A stretch of 64,000 nt of DNA from Gnetum montanum (lineage: Eukaryota; Streptophyta; Gnetopsida; Gnetales; Gnetaceae). Position 1 is the first letter of the stretch, and each line of letters begins with the position of its first letter. Below the pieces are notes generated by a model. The model searched no databases. It was not told the origin of the DNA and saw only the letters and a list, made by a program, of their open reading frames with translations. A program made the translations under genes and the position numbers. This document shows, piece after piece, positions 37,615-48,341 of this stretch. The stretch spans positions 109,304 to 173,303 of the forward strand of contig MNCI01005562.1 in NCBI GenBank assembly GCA_015680685.1, written 5' to 3'.

Positions 37615-38035
37615 TAAGGTACAGAACAGTCCTGGAATCATGACTTAAAACTAATACCATAGAACAATCCTGGCATCATGACTTAAAACTGATACCATAG
37701 AATAGTCCTGCATCATGACTTAAAACTGATACCACATAATAGTCATGGGGCTATGACTTGAAATTAGCATCATAGAATGTCCTGGAGTCATGACAAAAAA
37801 ATGACATCACAGAGCTCCGTCCGGTACGACACTAAACTACTACATCCATCCGCAATGATGTGAAACTAGCATCTAGAGTCCACTAATACTATAAACTAGT
37901 TTGCCTCTTCACATTCTGCTATGACTATAAACTAGCAATGCACTGTCCGCTATAATGTTAAACTGGCACCATCCAAAGGGTTATGACGTGGAACTAACCT
38001 GCAACAGTCTGCTAAGACTATAAACTAGTGACATC
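37615..38035 (+). repeat. Repeat array 3 of element C
   Basis: About eleven copies directly after the pol stop. The first half has units like CATGACTTAAAACTGATACC with about 40-bp spacing; the second half has units like GTCCGCTATAATGTTAAACTGG. The core TTAAACT is the same as in arrays 1 and 2. Confidence 0.85.
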
Positions 38036-39208
38036 ATTGATGACTAAGAAAAATTCAAAAAGATATGTTGCTGTAATTGGTTGTTCATGTTCCACGAAGA
38101 CTTGCAGCATAATTTGTCTCATGGGCCATGATGAGGCTAATGCTGTTCTTGATTCTGTTTGCTTTCAAAATTGGACACAGTGGCTCCATCTCCTTGTTTA
38201 AAGTGCTTAATTAACTAATTCATTTGTGTTTTTCCTGTCTTCTTGGAGTTTTTTTTGTAGGATGACACGCCTGAGGCATTTATGCATAGATGCACTTCAT
38301 CATGACAACAAGGTATCACATTCTTCCTAACGCCCGCAACTGGGTTAATCAATCCGTTCATAAGTACATTCCCTAATCCCGATACATTCCCTATTCCCCA
38401 TCATGTTCCCTTTTCCTATTTAATTATACCCCTTGGATACATTCTACTCATCCAAAGCTCTTGATACATTGTTGCACACTGTGATCCTCTAAGCAGTTGC
38501 AGCACAAAACACAAGACATAGTACATGATGCAAAATGCAAGCGCTCAAACACGAGCACAGTGCTAAAAGTAAGCTCTTTCAAAAGATCAAAAAAACAAGA
38601 AAAGAAAACATCAAAAAGAAAAAAAACAAAAGAAAAGAAGAAACAAACAAAAAGAAAAAGAACAAAAAGGTCAAAGAGGAAAATACATGGAAAAGGCCTT
38701 CATGACCTCGTTGACATCATAAACAAAAGACTATTGGCTATTCTCATACAAGCCCCAGGCAAGAAAGCAATTGTCTTGGAAAAAAGTTACACTCGTGTCT
38801 CAAAGAGACCGTGTTGCACATCGTCACGTGGCTTTGGCTATTTACAACAAGCCCCATAAACACTCTATAAGAGTCCCATTTCTCCAAAGAACACACCTCC
38901 TATGTCTTGGCTCAAAGTCTGCTAAAAATCGGCTATTGACAAGGATCAGAGATATAGCTCATTCACATGAGAGCATCCCTCTCCCACAATTCTGGCAGCA
39001 ATTATTGTCCTTGACCAACTCCTAGCTTCCCCTGGTTATAATCAATTCCCTTGCATCTTGAACCGCATTCCCTCAATCAGATCTACTTTTGAAAATGGTG
39101 CGGTGACATCCGGCCAAGGGCTGACGGTTAATGTTTAATGCTTGGTTGTTCATGGTGTTTTGCACTTCTTTGTTGATGCCTCTCGGGTGGATTCCTCCAA
39201 ATGTCAAC
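38036..39208 (+). other. 3' region of element C
   Basis: A non-coding stretch between array 3 and the polypurine tract. A pyrimidine-rich tract ends in TTTTTTGTAG at 38251-38260, in the same place as acceptor-like sites in A and B. From 38585 to 38690 it is very A-rich and reads as a Lys/Arg-rich open frame, which I take to be low-complexity sequence. The last ~60 bp (GGTGTTTTGC..TTTGTTGATGC..) is conserved in all three elements. Confidence 0.6.
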
Positions 39209-39221
39209 AAAGAGGGGCCAA
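39209..39221 (+). other. Polypurine tract of element C
   Basis: AAAGAGGGGCCAA abuts the 3' LTR. Equivalent tracts are at 45779 (B) and 58493 (A). It primes plus-strand DNA synthesis in this element class. Confidence 0.8.
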
Positions 39222-40966
39222 TGAAATACCACTAATTTTGGCCTAGCACTTTGAAATGAGAACGACTCAAGCCCTTTCAAAGTTTCGAGAAGGAAAATTT
39301 GACTAAGGAATGGAGCTCACGCCTAGCTTGCTCAAGCCAGCTTGCTTATGCTGTCAAGTTAGCTTGCCCTCAGTATGAGCAACTCCAAACAGCATCAGAA
39401 TCAAGTCAAAGGTGGCTCAGTCTGAGGGTGTAAGGCATTCTCAAGGGTCACTATTGTGCCTAGCTCAAAGTTCAAAGTTTCAGCATCCAAGGACTCAAGT
39501 TTTAGTCAAAAAAGTACAAATTTTCACACTCACACTGTCGCTCACACTGAGGTCATGCTACCAGTGTGAGTGCAGTGTGAGTAACTTTCAAAGCCCAAAA
39601 TCGAGTCAAAATGATCTGATTCCTAGGTTGTAAGTCATCCTTAATGCACATCCTTGACAACTTTAGGTTCTAGCCTTTAGAATGCTAGATTTCAACTTAA
39701 AATTGCAAGTTTTTGAAGCTCATGCTGTAGGTCATGCTGTGGTCACGCTGCACTCATGCCGGCAACGTGAGTCCAGCGTGAGCTACCATAAATGGCTCAA
39801 AAAAAGGCACTTTTAGGCTTAATTTTTCAATCATAGTCAAGGTAATCATCACACTTCAAGAATTAGGCTTCAAAATTTATATTTTGATTCAAAATTTATC
39901 GTTTTACCTCACTCACACTAAGGTCATGCTGGAGTCACATTGGCAGCATGAGTGCAGCATAAGTATAGTGTGAGTATAGCGTGCGCATGCTGAGGACACA
40001 CTAAGACAAAATCAACTCATGCTAGAAGTCCTGATCAGGCGAAAAAACTTCAAACAGCCATAGAATCACTCAAATCAACATCTTGCAATAGTCAATTTAA
40101 AGATCCAAAAGTTTCAAGCAAGCCAGAGTCAATTTCTCTTATTGTACATTATCATTTCATTGTAAATTTTCATCATTTGTGGGATTTTCAAGCTCTTACT
40201 CTCCAAATTGTAGGTGCTTCCATGAGCGTAAGCTAGCTTGAGTAAGCTAACAGATGTTGTAAGATACATTGCACCTGGTTAGAAACGTAGCTTGCCCACA
40301 CACATCCAACTCACACACAGCTATCCATTGGACACCTGTCACTAGATCTATTTTCCTCTCATCTTTCAGCCATTGATTCTACCCATGAATTCCACACCCA
40401 AGCCTGGACAAACCCTATAAATACCCTATCAATTCACATAAACAGGGTTGGCAATTTTGAAGATTGATAGCTTAGGAAACTCAAACCAGCAATCTTTGGG
40501 CACTTGGACAAACCTGACTCCTAGCATCCAAGCACTCCTAAAACACATCACATCATCCTAGGCCTTGGCGCTTGACTTGTCATCCACACATGCAGCTACA
40601 CTTTGACCGGTGCACATCTTTTCTAAGCAATACAATACAGTTCATTTCTCCAGCCATTATATTGTTTACTCTGTTTTACGTTCAGTTTACGTTTTGTTTA
40701 CAATACCAATTCTGCATACATTTTTGTTTATATTTTGCACGCACAGTCTATGTTTCGAATGTTAGTTATGATAACCCCAACGCAGGCCATAGTTTACGCT
40801 CGGGGAAGTCCTTGGTTGATTTGCGTGCAAACAATCTAAGGCACTCTGCCTTCGTGTTTTTTTCTAGCTTGCCCTAGGGCAAAGGCAAGGTCAACTGTGT
40901 TTGCTCGATGATCTTTCAACGTTTTTTTTTCCTTCCAGCCTTACACCGACAATTTAGGTCAGTACA
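39222..40966 (+). repeat. 3' LTR of element C
   Basis: Partner of 21907-23628, starting TGAAATACC and ending CAGTACA, followed by the GTATT duplication. TATA box at 40416-40423. Confidence 0.9.
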
Positions 40967-40971
40967 GTATT
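40967..40971. repeat. Target-site duplication of element C, right copy
   Basis: GTATT, identical to 21902-21906. Confidence 0.9.
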
Positions 40972-41467
40972 TTTTAAAAAGAAAAAAATTTAATATGCTG
41001 CAGTTGTTCCAACAAATTTTCTTCTTGACAAAACGATTTGCACTATGTTGTGACCAAACCCTCCTAGGGGTTGTATGCTATGCTATTTGCATGATAGGTC
41101 ACTAGATTCACCTACACCTCTACGGCAAGGTAGCCTCAGCAATGGCGGTTTGGGCAACGCTACATGCAACCTTAGCGTAGCGTCCGTACACCGTTGCAGC
41201 CGAATCGGAAACAACGGTGGTGTAATGGCCAAAGTAATAGCAAAAATGATAATAGAAAACATAGATTTCAGCATGAAAATAGAAACAAATGGAAGGCAGA
41301 AACAACTACAGTAGCATGAAAAACGAAGGGGGTAGCATAGCAACTTACTAGGCTGACAGATTTTCTTCCCACACTGCAATGCATGCTTGTGATAGACGCC
41401 CCAGGGTGTCTTTTACCTCATCTACCTTAGCGAGCGCTAGATGTTTTTGTTTTCTCTTAGGTGCCAT
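40972..41467 (-). pseudogene. Antisense gene of element B, exon 1 and start of intron 1
   Basis: Exon 1 is 41349-41467 (119 bp), ATG at 41465-41467 on the minus strand, beginning MAPKRKQKHLALAKVDEVKD. Element A's exon 1 is also 119 bp and shares KHxxLAKVDEVK; C's is 140 bp, and all three end in phase 2. The donor reads CCTA|GTAAGT. The rest of the gene lies beyond the 19-kb element C at 17892-21901. Intron 1 carries GCTACATGC and AGCGTAGCGTCC motifs of the LTR A/B type. Confidence 0.75.
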
Positions 41468-41579
41468 CGTCTCGGTTGCAGATTCCTTCTCAGTCACTAC
41501 GCTAAACCGCCTTGCTCTTTGTTAGCACAACCACTCTACGCTCTAGCCCTGGGCTCTGCGCTCTTACGATGAAAATGAT

Positions 41580-41600
41580 GAGTTTACCAGGGGTAAACTC
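41580..41600. promoter_or_regulatory. Perfect hairpin at the antisense start region (B)
   Basis: GAGTTTACC-AGG-GGTAAACTC: 9-bp arms and a 3-bp loop, immediately downstream of the antisense TATA box. Element A keeps the left arm and part of the right arm at the matching place near 52688-52710. It could be a protein-binding site or affect the 5' end of the antisense RNA. Confidence 0.55.
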
Positions 41601-41601
41601 T

Positions 41602-41610
41602 TATTTATAG
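41602..41610 (-). promoter_or_regulatory. TATA box of B's antisense gene
   Basis: CTATAAATA on the minus strand, 135 bp before the exon 1 ATG. A's antisense gene has the same box at 52711-52719, 140 bp before its ATG, and flanking sequence is conserved (TTTACC, ATGAAAATGA). Spacing and conservation support a real promoter. Confidence 0.7.
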
Positions 41611-41736
41611 CCAATACAATGAAAAGAAACCTATCATTTTCTCACCCTGATTAATGTGGGATGTTCCGTACAGCATAGCACTCCAACCATAGCGTAGCAT
41701 CACTGTTTGCATTGTGTCAGGTGGGCCTAACCAAAA

Positions 41737-42062
41737 GCCTTGACCCACCTTAAACTAGCCATTTGCCTTCACAAGAACAGCCTATTAGCGATATGCAAAG
41801 ACCTTAAACTTGTAATTTTGATTCACAATTTCAACTCGATAGCGGTCCGCAAAGACCTTAAACTAATACTTTCGATTTACAAACACAACTTGTTAGCGGT
41901 CCACAAAGACCTTAAACTAATACTTTAGACATAACCCGTTAGTGGTCTGCAAAGACCTTAAACTAATATTCTTAACTTATAAACTCAACCAAGTTAGCAA
42001 TCCGCAAAGATCTTAAGCTAGAAGTTTTGAGCTTCTGCATTCAGGCGGTCCACCATAACCTT
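41737..42062 (+). repeat. Repeat array 2 of element B
   Basis: Seven to eight copies close to GGTCCGCAAAGACCTTAAACTA, about 45-60 bp apart, in the upstream region of the antisense gene and before pol. The subtype (GACCTTAAACTA) matches array 2 of A, not array 1 of B. Confidence 0.9.
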
Positions 42063-42213
42063 AAACTAGAAGATTGCAAATTTTGTATTATAATTTACAA
42101 TTATTTCAACAGTCAATATTTCATTATTGATTTGCAAATGTTTGCTATGCATTTTTGCCACAAACAGGTATCACTTGACTTCGCATTTATCTCATTATGG
42201 CAAGCTGAGCAAG

Positions 42214-44605
42214 AATGGCAATGCATCGTGATCTTTCTTCACCTCTAGCCTTGACAAGTCCACATAGCGAGCTTGCAAGACAACTGAACCCAGAATCAAT
42301 AAACTGGGAATCATCCACAAATAGCATGGTAGCATCCTTAGAAACATCCCCAGACTAGCCCAAAAACCTAGTCCAAGCCTTAGATTTAGAGGCCGGGGAT
42401 GTAACTGAGGACCCTCTCATTGAAACTCCTATGACTACATCCAAGGGGAAATAAAAATGTTAAAACTTATCTCCCTCCTAGATTCTCAAACACATAAAGA
42501 TGTATCCAAGATACTACAAGAAAACATTAAGGTGTTCATGTGGTCCTATAATGACATGCCAGGCTTAGATCTGAGGCTTATACAGCACAACATTATCTTA
42601 GACCTGTGTATGAAAGTAGTTAAGCAAAAGGCTCGCAAGGTTAAACTAGAGATCGCATTGGCCGTACGCGATGAAATCACCAAGCTGTATCAAGCTGGTT
42701 TCATCTGGGCAGTTGATTACTCACAATGGGTGTCAAACATCGTTGCGGTTTTAAAGAAAATGGGAGGAATAAAAATCTGTATAGACTTGGGGATTTGAAG
42801 AAAGCAACGATCAAGGACGACTTCCCACTATCGAGTATTAATCAACTCATCGATACTACAGCTGGTCATTCTCTATTATCCTTTATGGTTGGTTTCTTCG
42901 GCTACAACCAAATTTGCATCAACCTAGAGCATCAGTTAACAACAACTTTCATGACTCCATGGGGTACTTTCTATTACACTATGATGCCCTTTGGGCTTAA
43001 GAATGCCAGAGCAACCTACCAGAGAGCCATGACATACATCTTTAGCGACTACATCCTAGAAACACTGAACGACTACATGGATGACATAGCAGTCAAATCA
43101 AAGGAGGCTGCCGATCATCCCAATGATCTAGAAGTAGTCCTTAAATGTTGCCAGATGCATGATTCACGCCTTAACCCAAGAAAGTGTGTCTTCGGGGTGA
43201 GAACTGGATGCATGTTAGAGTTTGTAGTATCGGAGGCTAGAATATGAGTGGACCCTGACAAAGCTAAGGCCATCACCAATCTAGCGCCCCCCACAAACCT
43301 TAAATAATTGTGCGGGTTGCAAGGTAGGGTACAGTTCATCAGAAGGTTTATAGCAAAGTTGACTAACAAGTTACACCCCATGCAACACTTACTAAAGAAA
43401 GGGGTTAACTTCGAATGAACAACATAATGTCAACAAGCCTTCGATGATCTGAAGAAAGAGCTTTTACATCTCCTGAATGTTTATCCACCGTAGAGGGATA
43501 AGCCCTTCTACATCTACCTTGCCACCTTAGACACGTCTATCATGTCACTGTTATGTCAGAAGCAAGATGATAGCTCTGAGATTCCAGTGTATTACTTAAG
43601 TCATGCATTGACAGCATATGAAGCAAAATACAATGAGGTGGAGATAAATTTCCTCATCCTAGTATTTGCATTAAAAAAGTGGAGGCATTACCTATTTCGC
43701 AGCAAAGTTAACATCATTTGCAAAAGCAATGTACTCCGAGCTATCACGAATGATCTATACGAAAGCAGTAGCATAGCCCGATGGAAGTCCATAACAGCAA
43801 AGTTTGATTTGCATTATGTGAGCCAATCATCGATGAAAGGTTAAGCTATAGCAACGCAACTCATGACCTCACCCGTTGACGATCAGGCAATCATAGAACC
43901 CGAATTCCCTGACGAGTACATTAGTACCATCAACGCTATCCCATCTCATCTCAAAGCTACTTTACACTTTGACAGTGCCTCGACTATGTGTGGTGGTAGT
44001 GTAGCAGCCTTCATTACTTTCCCCTTAGGGGATATCCAACCATTTGCTTATTAGTTCAAGTTCCTTTGTACGAACAACATGGCAGAGTACGAAGGACTAC
44101 TCAGGGGCCTCTTAGTAGCCCAAGCACTAGAAATTCAACATCTGGCTATTCGAGGTGATTCACAACTTGTTGTGAATCAAATCACCGAGGTCTATCCCTA
44201 CAAAGCTACTCATTTGCAGCCCTATTATGACCTAGCAAAAATTTTGCTCAAACAGTTTGCAACAATGGATGTTCAACACATGCCCCACAACAAAAACACC
44301 ATAGCAGACACCCTAGCCACTTTAGCATTAAATGTTCCACCACACATGTTTACAAATTTTTCCACTTCGATTACCGAGTGTATGGAGCCTATCACTCAAG
44401 CAAAACATGTAGCCTCTGTTAGCACTTCAAATACCCAAGAGTGGTACACCAACATTAAAGCCTACCTACAACATGGCGAGCCCCCATGCGGATTGACATC
44501 TACCCAGAGAGATGCGATCCATAAGCGTGCTTGACAATATGTACTCATGGGAGACAATGCCTTGTGCAAACGCTTCTTTGATGGGATATTGCTAGCATGC
44601 GTAAA
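42214..44605 (+). pseudogene. pol: pol of element B, integrase missing
   Basis: It starts MAMHRDLSS, parallel to A's MAMHVELYL. RT spans about 42450-43300, with YMDD intact at 43074-43085, but motif A reads FMVGFFGYNQ: the catalytic Asp is Val at 42888-42890. Next come retroviral-type RNase H (43500-43840) and the second RNase H (43960-44330; NNMAEYEGLL, GDSQLVVNQ). The frame is broken by several stops and a shift at about 42780. After ATATTGCTAGCATGCGT (about 44602) the homology to A stops and resumes in the 3' region, so the whole integrase is gone. Confidence 0.88.
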
Positions 44606-45778
44606 CGAGCACTATTGTGATCTGATAGGACCTTAAACTAGCAGTAGCTTCCATGGTCGGTGCTTGCTGCTGGAGTCCCAGCACTATTGTGGCCCAGCCA
44701 TAATGTTGCTATCCTTCGGCCCCTGCCAGTACCTGAGCCCAAAAGACATTCAGCTATTGGGTAGCCCATATCATAGTTGAACTGCATGATGTTTGCCTTG
44801 GGTGAGGACTCCTGAGCACTCACATCACCATAATTCCTAGCCTCCTCATTACCTGCCTCTCCATGCTGATGCTGCCAGACCTGCTGCTGGCCTTTCTGAT
44901 TTGGACGTCACATGCCTCAACAACAATGTCCAGTGTTCCAGTAGTGTCTAAATCAATCAAGATCTTTTCATTCATTTTACTTGATGGTTTTTTCTTTTGG
45001 TTTTCTCTCTATTGTGTTTGCAGGGTACGTGCTGGAGCAACATCGGTCAGGAGTGCATTTTGCCAAGGTAGTGGGGTGCTACGTCATTCCAAGGTGGTCA
45101 TCCTCACTAGCTTGGCTACTTTGGAGTGCACATCCTCTCCTCCCCCTTAACCTCCTTTACCTCATTCCTTACACATGAAATTCTCCTTCTTGCACCTCTT
45201 TTACGATTTTTCCCTGATGCTTGTAAAGCCCTTCCATATGCTCAACCGCAAAGTCCATGACGCACATAACACAACTCATCACATGGGAGGCATCTGCAGG
45301 CAAGTTAAAGCCCCACGTGGATGTAACGCAACCCATCCTAGGAAGGAGACACCTGTCCTGCAACAACAAGGTTGTTTGTAAGTGGAAATGGCAAAACAGC
45401 AAGAGAAAAGCATAAAAGAGCAAAAGCTCACACAAAAAAAAAACATGCATGCCTAAAACAAATAGCACATCAACTATTTTGCAATGACCATCTCTAAGAA
45501 TTTTGATGAGAGGTCTAGAACTTGCAAAAGAAATATTCTCATGCATATCGACTCCCTCATAAGCACTTCAACGAGGGACCACATTGCTACTTCTTTCCCT
45601 TCCCGAAACTATCCTCACAGTTCCACCCTTTTCTCTTTCCCCACATAACTATACTAGCACTCTCAAGCATAGCTAACTAACATCTCGATGATCACTAAAG
45701 AGCAATGTTAGCATCTTATCTTTCATGGTGTTTCGTATTCTTTGTCGTTGTCTCTCGAGCCCATCCTCCAGACGTCGC
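44600..45778 (+). other. 3' region of element B with deletion junction
   Basis: The integrase deletion junction is near 44600-44640, with a single leftover array-3 copy (AGGACCTTAAACTAGC). Further on, TTCTCTCTATTGTGTTTGCAG (ending 45023) looks like a splice acceptor and is conserved in A at 57730. The remaining DNA is non-coding, with an A-rich tract near 45390-45450 as in A and C. Confidence 0.6.
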
Positions 45779-45791
45779 AAAGAGGGGTCAA
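45779..45791 (+). other. Polypurine tract of element B
   Basis: AAAGAGGGGTCAA directly before the 3' LTR. Confidence 0.8.
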
Positions 45792-47442
45792 TGAAACACC
45801 ATAAAATTTTGAGACACTCTTGCTTCACCAGGGTCTTGGAACTGAGGCAAACATTTCCATAAGTGTAGCTTCATGATAATTTGGTAAGAAATAAATGCAC
45901 TGAGTTTAGACTATTTAGTTTAACAAGTTTTCTACCTCCAGAGCTAATAGGCCCGATGGACTCTCTGGCTGACCCACCTGGGTGTTTCACCTAGCTGACA
46001 GTCTACTTAGAAAACTATGCTGGGATTTGTCGACAATACTCAGGATGGACAAAATAGTTTGGCAAGTTTTCTAGTGGAGAATTTTGCTACGCTACGCTAT
46101 GCTAGGCAATGTAGTAGGCCTTCGAAAGATCAAACAAGTGTCCAACTACAAGCTTTAGCAAGATGTTCACGTAAGAAAAAATCAAATTTCAACCAACACA
46201 GAGTGCTACACTATGCTACGCTACATAGCGTAGCATAGCATAGCAGGGTTGAAACATGCAAAGACTCCTCTGCTAGGCCGCTTCAGCAAAAGAATTGCAT
46301 CTAAGGTATTGTGGCTTCCAAGATTGCCATGTCTCAATTAGCATTTGAACCGCAGGTAAAGTTTCCTCGTAAAGTCCCGCTATTTTAACAGAAATGCAAG
46401 TTACATTGGCTGCTACGCTATGTAGCATAGCAAAGAATGCAGATCAATAAAATGCTTCAAAATTTAACCCCCGTACGTGCCAAGGCTTTCAGCAAAAAGC
46501 TAGTGACTTCAACGCAAGTTTTATTTTCAAATTGGTGGCTATGCTGTGCTATGCTACACATAGCGTAGCACAGCGTAGCAAATAGCTACGCTACACAGAC
46601 ATGCTATGCTACATAGCATAGCACAACGTAGTAGGTAGATACACTATGTCAATATGCTTCATTTCTTGCTTGCATTATTGGCACACTTGATTTCAGCATC
46701 TCTAGTTTCGACGACACGATTGCAACCTAGCAAGTTTACAACTGGTTTTGCACATCTTTGCAGTACGAACACGTCAACATCTCGTGGGTCCAAGACATAT
46801 GGCATCTAAACCGCATCTCTCACTATGCCTAGCCCTATAAATACCTTGATGAGAAATTCTCAAAGGGTTGACAAAATTAAGGCATTGATGGCAATTTTGG
46901 TTGGCAAATTTTGATGATTGGTGAGTTGTTTTGTTGGCAATTTTGAGTTGGCATTTTGCGTTGGCATTTGGCATTGGCTCTTTGCATTGGCATTTTTGTA
47001 CTATTGACTTCTAAGTTCTCATTCAAAAGCATAGTGGGTGCATTTTGAGCATTCCAGTCATTCTTGAACTCTCTGTATGCCTCTAGCGTTGTATAACTTG
47101 TTGTACACTCCAAACAAGGAAGAGAATCGAACCCGCGATTTTGCAGTGGTGCATTTTCTTACCCTAGCTTATTCTGTTATTTCTTCATTATTATCACTGT
47201 TTAACATTATTTTCTGCATTCCTGCATTTATTAACCATTGATTATACCTTGTGTATTTAATATTTAAAACAACATTTACGAAAGGTTAATTTACACTAGT
47301 TAAGTCCCTGTCAGATTGACCAAACCGTTCAGGGCACCCCGTTTCCATTTTATCCAGCATGGCCCTCACACATGTCCGGGGTTAAACTATTCACCCAGCA
47401 ACCTCTCGGTGTTTCCAGCCACTAACATTTTCAGTCGCTACA
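45792..47442 (+). repeat. 3' LTR of element B
   Basis: Partner of 11753-13374. Near-palindromes at about 46203-46247, 46410-46433, 46545-46580 and 46600-46634; TATA box at 46836-46843. Confidence 0.9.
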
Positions 47443-47530
47443 ACTAGCCCGAAATGGCCTAGAACTGACCATGGCCCAGAATGGCCTTAAACTACTCGTC
47501 GTGGCCCACCAAGGCCTAAAACTGGCAACT
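47443..47530 (+). repeat. Repeat array 1 of element A, right half
   Basis: It begins with the ACTAG duplication, then three more copies (CCCGAAATGGCCTAGAACTG and similar). A short AT microsatellite follows at 47549-47566. Confidence 0.8.
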
Positions 47531-48227
47531 TTACTACCTCGAAAAAAAATATATATATATATAATAAATGAAACACGTTAACAAAAATAAAATAGATTAT
47601 TTTGCATTCATTCTTCACTCAATGTTAATCAATAATGTTTATAAATCAATCAAATTCAAAGTAAGAAATAAAATTCTCGATCGTCACGCTATGGGTCTTC
47701 ATTTCCATCATCGTCTCTTATCCCATTGGGTCCCGCATCTTCATTCAAATTTTGCATAAAACAGAAAATAAAACATTGAGTCAAACTATAATAAAGTTTT
47801 TTTTTACAAAGTAAACCATAACATAACAAAAGGTGACTAACCCGAGATGGCCCCACGTCCATTTCGAGGGGCATCCGATCCATGCCTGCTGCAAGATGTC
47901 ACAAGATCTCCTCCTCAGTGAGGCTGCCCCCAACCCCCCTCTCCTAGATTAGTGCTTGCTGCAACCTTTCCCTTTTCCATGGTTGTCCATCTGGGTGGCC
48001 CTGGGGAAAAGGTGGCAGTGGTGATCTCCCAAGAAGGTAGGCTCACCTCCCTTTCAAGAGACTCACTTACCGTCACCTGTTGCATAAACCTCTCGTAAGC
48101 ACTAGAAGCACCAATGACATCAAGAAATAGCCTAAGGGTACGCACTTCAATAATGGCATCCTAGTATTGTTTACAATAGGTGGTACTTTCCATCTTATAC
48201 ATATGTTTATGGTTCTTCTATGCTTGT

Positions 48228-48341
48228 CCCCATTCGTAAACCTTTGTAATGTAGTCTTTTCAGTCTTGGTTCTTTTGTGTCAATCCCCATTCATAAACCT
48301 TTGCATTGTAGTCTTTCCAGTCTTGGTTCTTCTATGCTAGG
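48228..48341. repeat. 57-bp tandem duplication in antisense exon 7 (A)
   Basis: Two 57-bp units starting CCCCATTC at 48228 and 48285 repeat 19 codons in frame (KNQDWKDYxxKVYEWG in translation). B has one copy; it accounts for nearly all of the 60-bp difference between the two exons. Confidence 0.85.

Larger units (their letters stand above)
21907..40966 (+). mobile_element. Element C: inner Tat/Ogre-type retrotransposon
   Basis: A 19,060-bp element with LTRs of 1722 bp (21907-23628) and 1745 bp (39222-40966), flanked by GTATT. Order: primer site 23635, leader, gag-protease 24081-27834, array 1, antisense gene 28467-33499, array 2, pol 34168-37608, array 3, 3' region, polypurine tract 39209. 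It is the youngest by nesting and the least broken: protease has a 211-codon and RT-RNase H a 548-codon open stretch. Its LTRs and proteins differ clearly from A and B, so it is a separate family of the same lineage. The RT active site is mutated, so it is also dead. Confidence 0.92.
11753..47442 (+). mobile_element. Element B: middle Tat/Ogre-type retrotransposon, integrase deleted
   Basis: About 16.6 kb once element C is subtracted. The LTRs, 1622 bp (11753-13374) and 1651 bp (45792-47442), begin TGAAACACC, end CGCTACA and are flanked by ACTAG. It has gag-protease (13601-17170), repeat array 1, the antisense gene (17892-41467, split by C), array 2, and a pol that stops after the second RNase H. 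The integrase and most of array 3 are missing, which explains its shorter length. It lies inside repeat array 1 of element A and is closely related to A in LTR ends, gag, pol and antisense gene. Confidence 0.9.

Noticed and set aside
38497-38859. Lys/Arg-rich 120-codon frame as an accessory protein of element C
   Set aside because: It arises from an A-rich tract; A and B have A-rich tracts here but no conserved frame.
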